Shown piece after piece: positions 6,262 through 7,104 of a stretch of DNA of 7,104 bases (the first letter of the stretch is position 1; every line of letters starts with the position of its first letter). The notes beneath the pieces are model-generated. The model saw nothing but the letters and a program-made list of their open reading frames with translations. It was not told where the DNA came from and did no database searches. The stretch comes from an uncultured Sphingobacteriia bacterium. GTDB taxonomy: Bacteria; Bacteroidota; Bacteroidia; Chitinophagales; Chitinophagaceae. The stretch lies in NCBI GenBank assembly GCA_945957225.1, contig CAMFKK010000123.1, positions 1-7,104 on the forward strand. Reading direction: 5' to 3'. The position numbers and the translations under genes were made by a program.

Positions 6262-7104
6262 ATGGACAAAATTCTGTTTTACGCTGTCCCCGCTATGGGA
6301 CTAGTAGGATTGCTCTACACCCTGATCAAGTTTAACTGGGTGGCCAAACAAGACGCGGGAAATGACCGCATGAAAGAAATTAGTACGTATATCGCTGAAG
6401 GAGCCATGGCTTTCTTGAAAGCGGAATACAAGATCCTAGCCTATTTTGTGGTAATCGTTGCCATCTTATTAGGTATCATGGGATATTCTGATTCCAATAG
6501 CCATTGGAGCATTGCCCTTGCCTTTATTTTTGGTGCATTCTTTAGTGCCCTAGCTGGTTTCATTGGTATGAAAATAGCTACTAAGGCAAACGTGCGCACA
6601 GCTCAAGCAGCTCGTACATCATTAAGCCAAGCTTTGAAAGTTTCTTTCACTGGTGGTTCTGTAATGGGTATGGGTGTTGCAGGTTTGGCCGTTCTTGGTT
6701 TGGGATCTTTGTTTATTGTTTTGAAAATGGTCTTTGCACCAACTCAAGCAGTAGACAGCGAAGAAATGAAACGCGCTATTGAAGTATTGACTGGATTTTC
6801 TCTAGGTGCTGAAAGTATTGCTTTGTTTGCTCGTGTTGGTGGTGGTATCTATACCAAGGCTGCTGATGTTGGTGCTGACTTAGTAGGTAAAGTTGAAGCT
6901 GGTATTCCAGAAGATGATCCCCGTAACCCTGCAACTATTGCAGATAACGTAGGTGATAACGTTGGTGACGTTGCCGGTATGGGTGCTGACTTATTTGGTT
7001 CTTATGTTGCTACCGTTTTAGCAACCATGGTACTAGGTAGAGAAGTAACTGGTGTTGGTGGTGTTGCATTGGTGGATAATTATGGTGGTCTCTCTCCTAT
7101 CTTG
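6262..7104 (+). CDS. hppA: Membrane-bound ion-pumping pyrophosphatase, N-terminal part (runs off the window)
   Basis: The frame is open from ATG 6262 to the window end: 281 codons, roughly the first 40% of a family member of about 700-800 residues. The enzyme couples pyrophosphate hydrolysis to ion export across the inner membrane. Signatures visible are RVGGGIYTKAADVGADLVGK (191-210), which supplies pyrophosphate/Mg ligands, EDDPRNPATIADNVGDNVGD (217-236) and GADLFGSY (241-248). Membrane helices are evident at about 5-23, 57-74, 83-103 and 131-155. The ion-gate glutamate is absent from both usual helix-6 positions (G246 and A250), while helix 5 has E184, seven residues before the conserved R191. 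This matches the gate arrangement I recall for Flavobacterium-type proton pumps, so proton transport is more likely than sodium. The residue that decides potassium dependence lies beyond the window. Many GGT, GCT and GTT codons suggest high expression. Confidence 0.95.
   Translation, partial: MDKILFYAVPAMGLVGLLYTLIKFNWVAKQDAGNDRMKEISTYIAEGAMAFLKAEYKILAYFVVIVAILLGIMGYSDSNSHWSIALAFIFGAFFSALAGFIGMKIATKANVRTAQAARTSLSQALKVSFTGGSVMGMGVAGLAVLGLGSLFIVLKMVFAPTQAVDSEEMKRAIEVLTGFSLGAESIALFARVGGGIYTKAADVGADLVGKVEAGIPEDDPRNPATIADNVGDNVGDVAGMGADLFGSYVATVLATMVLGREVTGVGGVALVDNYGGLSPIL

Overview
The window looks like chromosomal DNA of a member of the Bacteroidota, probably Chitinophagaceae or a close relative (inference). 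The signs are lipoboxes of the type FISC and LFSC, promoter-like TAnnTTTG boxes in the gaps before genes, little Shine-Dalgarno sequence, and protein relatives typical of that phylum. It splits into two parts of unlike base composition.

Left part (1 to about 1690) is very AT-rich, about a quarter G+C by hand count of sampled lines. It holds a tight three-gene run on the + strand: a small unrecognised protein with eight cysteines packed into its C-terminal half (15-446), a five-helix membrane protein with a thioredoxin/TlpA-like domain facing the periplasm (456-1304), and a DUF1573 lipoprotein (1301-1681, overlapping the previous gene by 4 bp). The run looks like one operon concerned with thiol-disulfide chemistry in the cell envelope. 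It is the least explained part of the window and the best candidate for an undescribed system.

Right part (about 1750 to 7104) has roughly 40-45% G+C and ordinary, recognisable genes. A Tat-exported glycosylasparaginase (1758-2780) is translationally coupled through TAATG to a CutC-family protein (2780-3499). These converge on serA (3565-4803, minus strand), an E. coli-type phosphoglycerate dehydrogenase with an ACT domain, and a hairpin lies between the two 3' ends. Divergent from serA is a beta-lactamase-family serine hydrolase lipoprotein (4915-6132). The window ends inside hppA, a membrane-bound ion-pumping pyrophosphatase (6262 to beyond 7104).

Two details in the ordinary genes deserve attention. 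HppA lacks a glutamate at both usual helix-6 gate positions and has one in helix 5 instead. The CutC homologue lacks one of the two cysteines proposed for copper binding. No gap between genes exceeds 300 bases. No tRNA, rRNA, insertion sequence, integrase or CRISPR array was seen.
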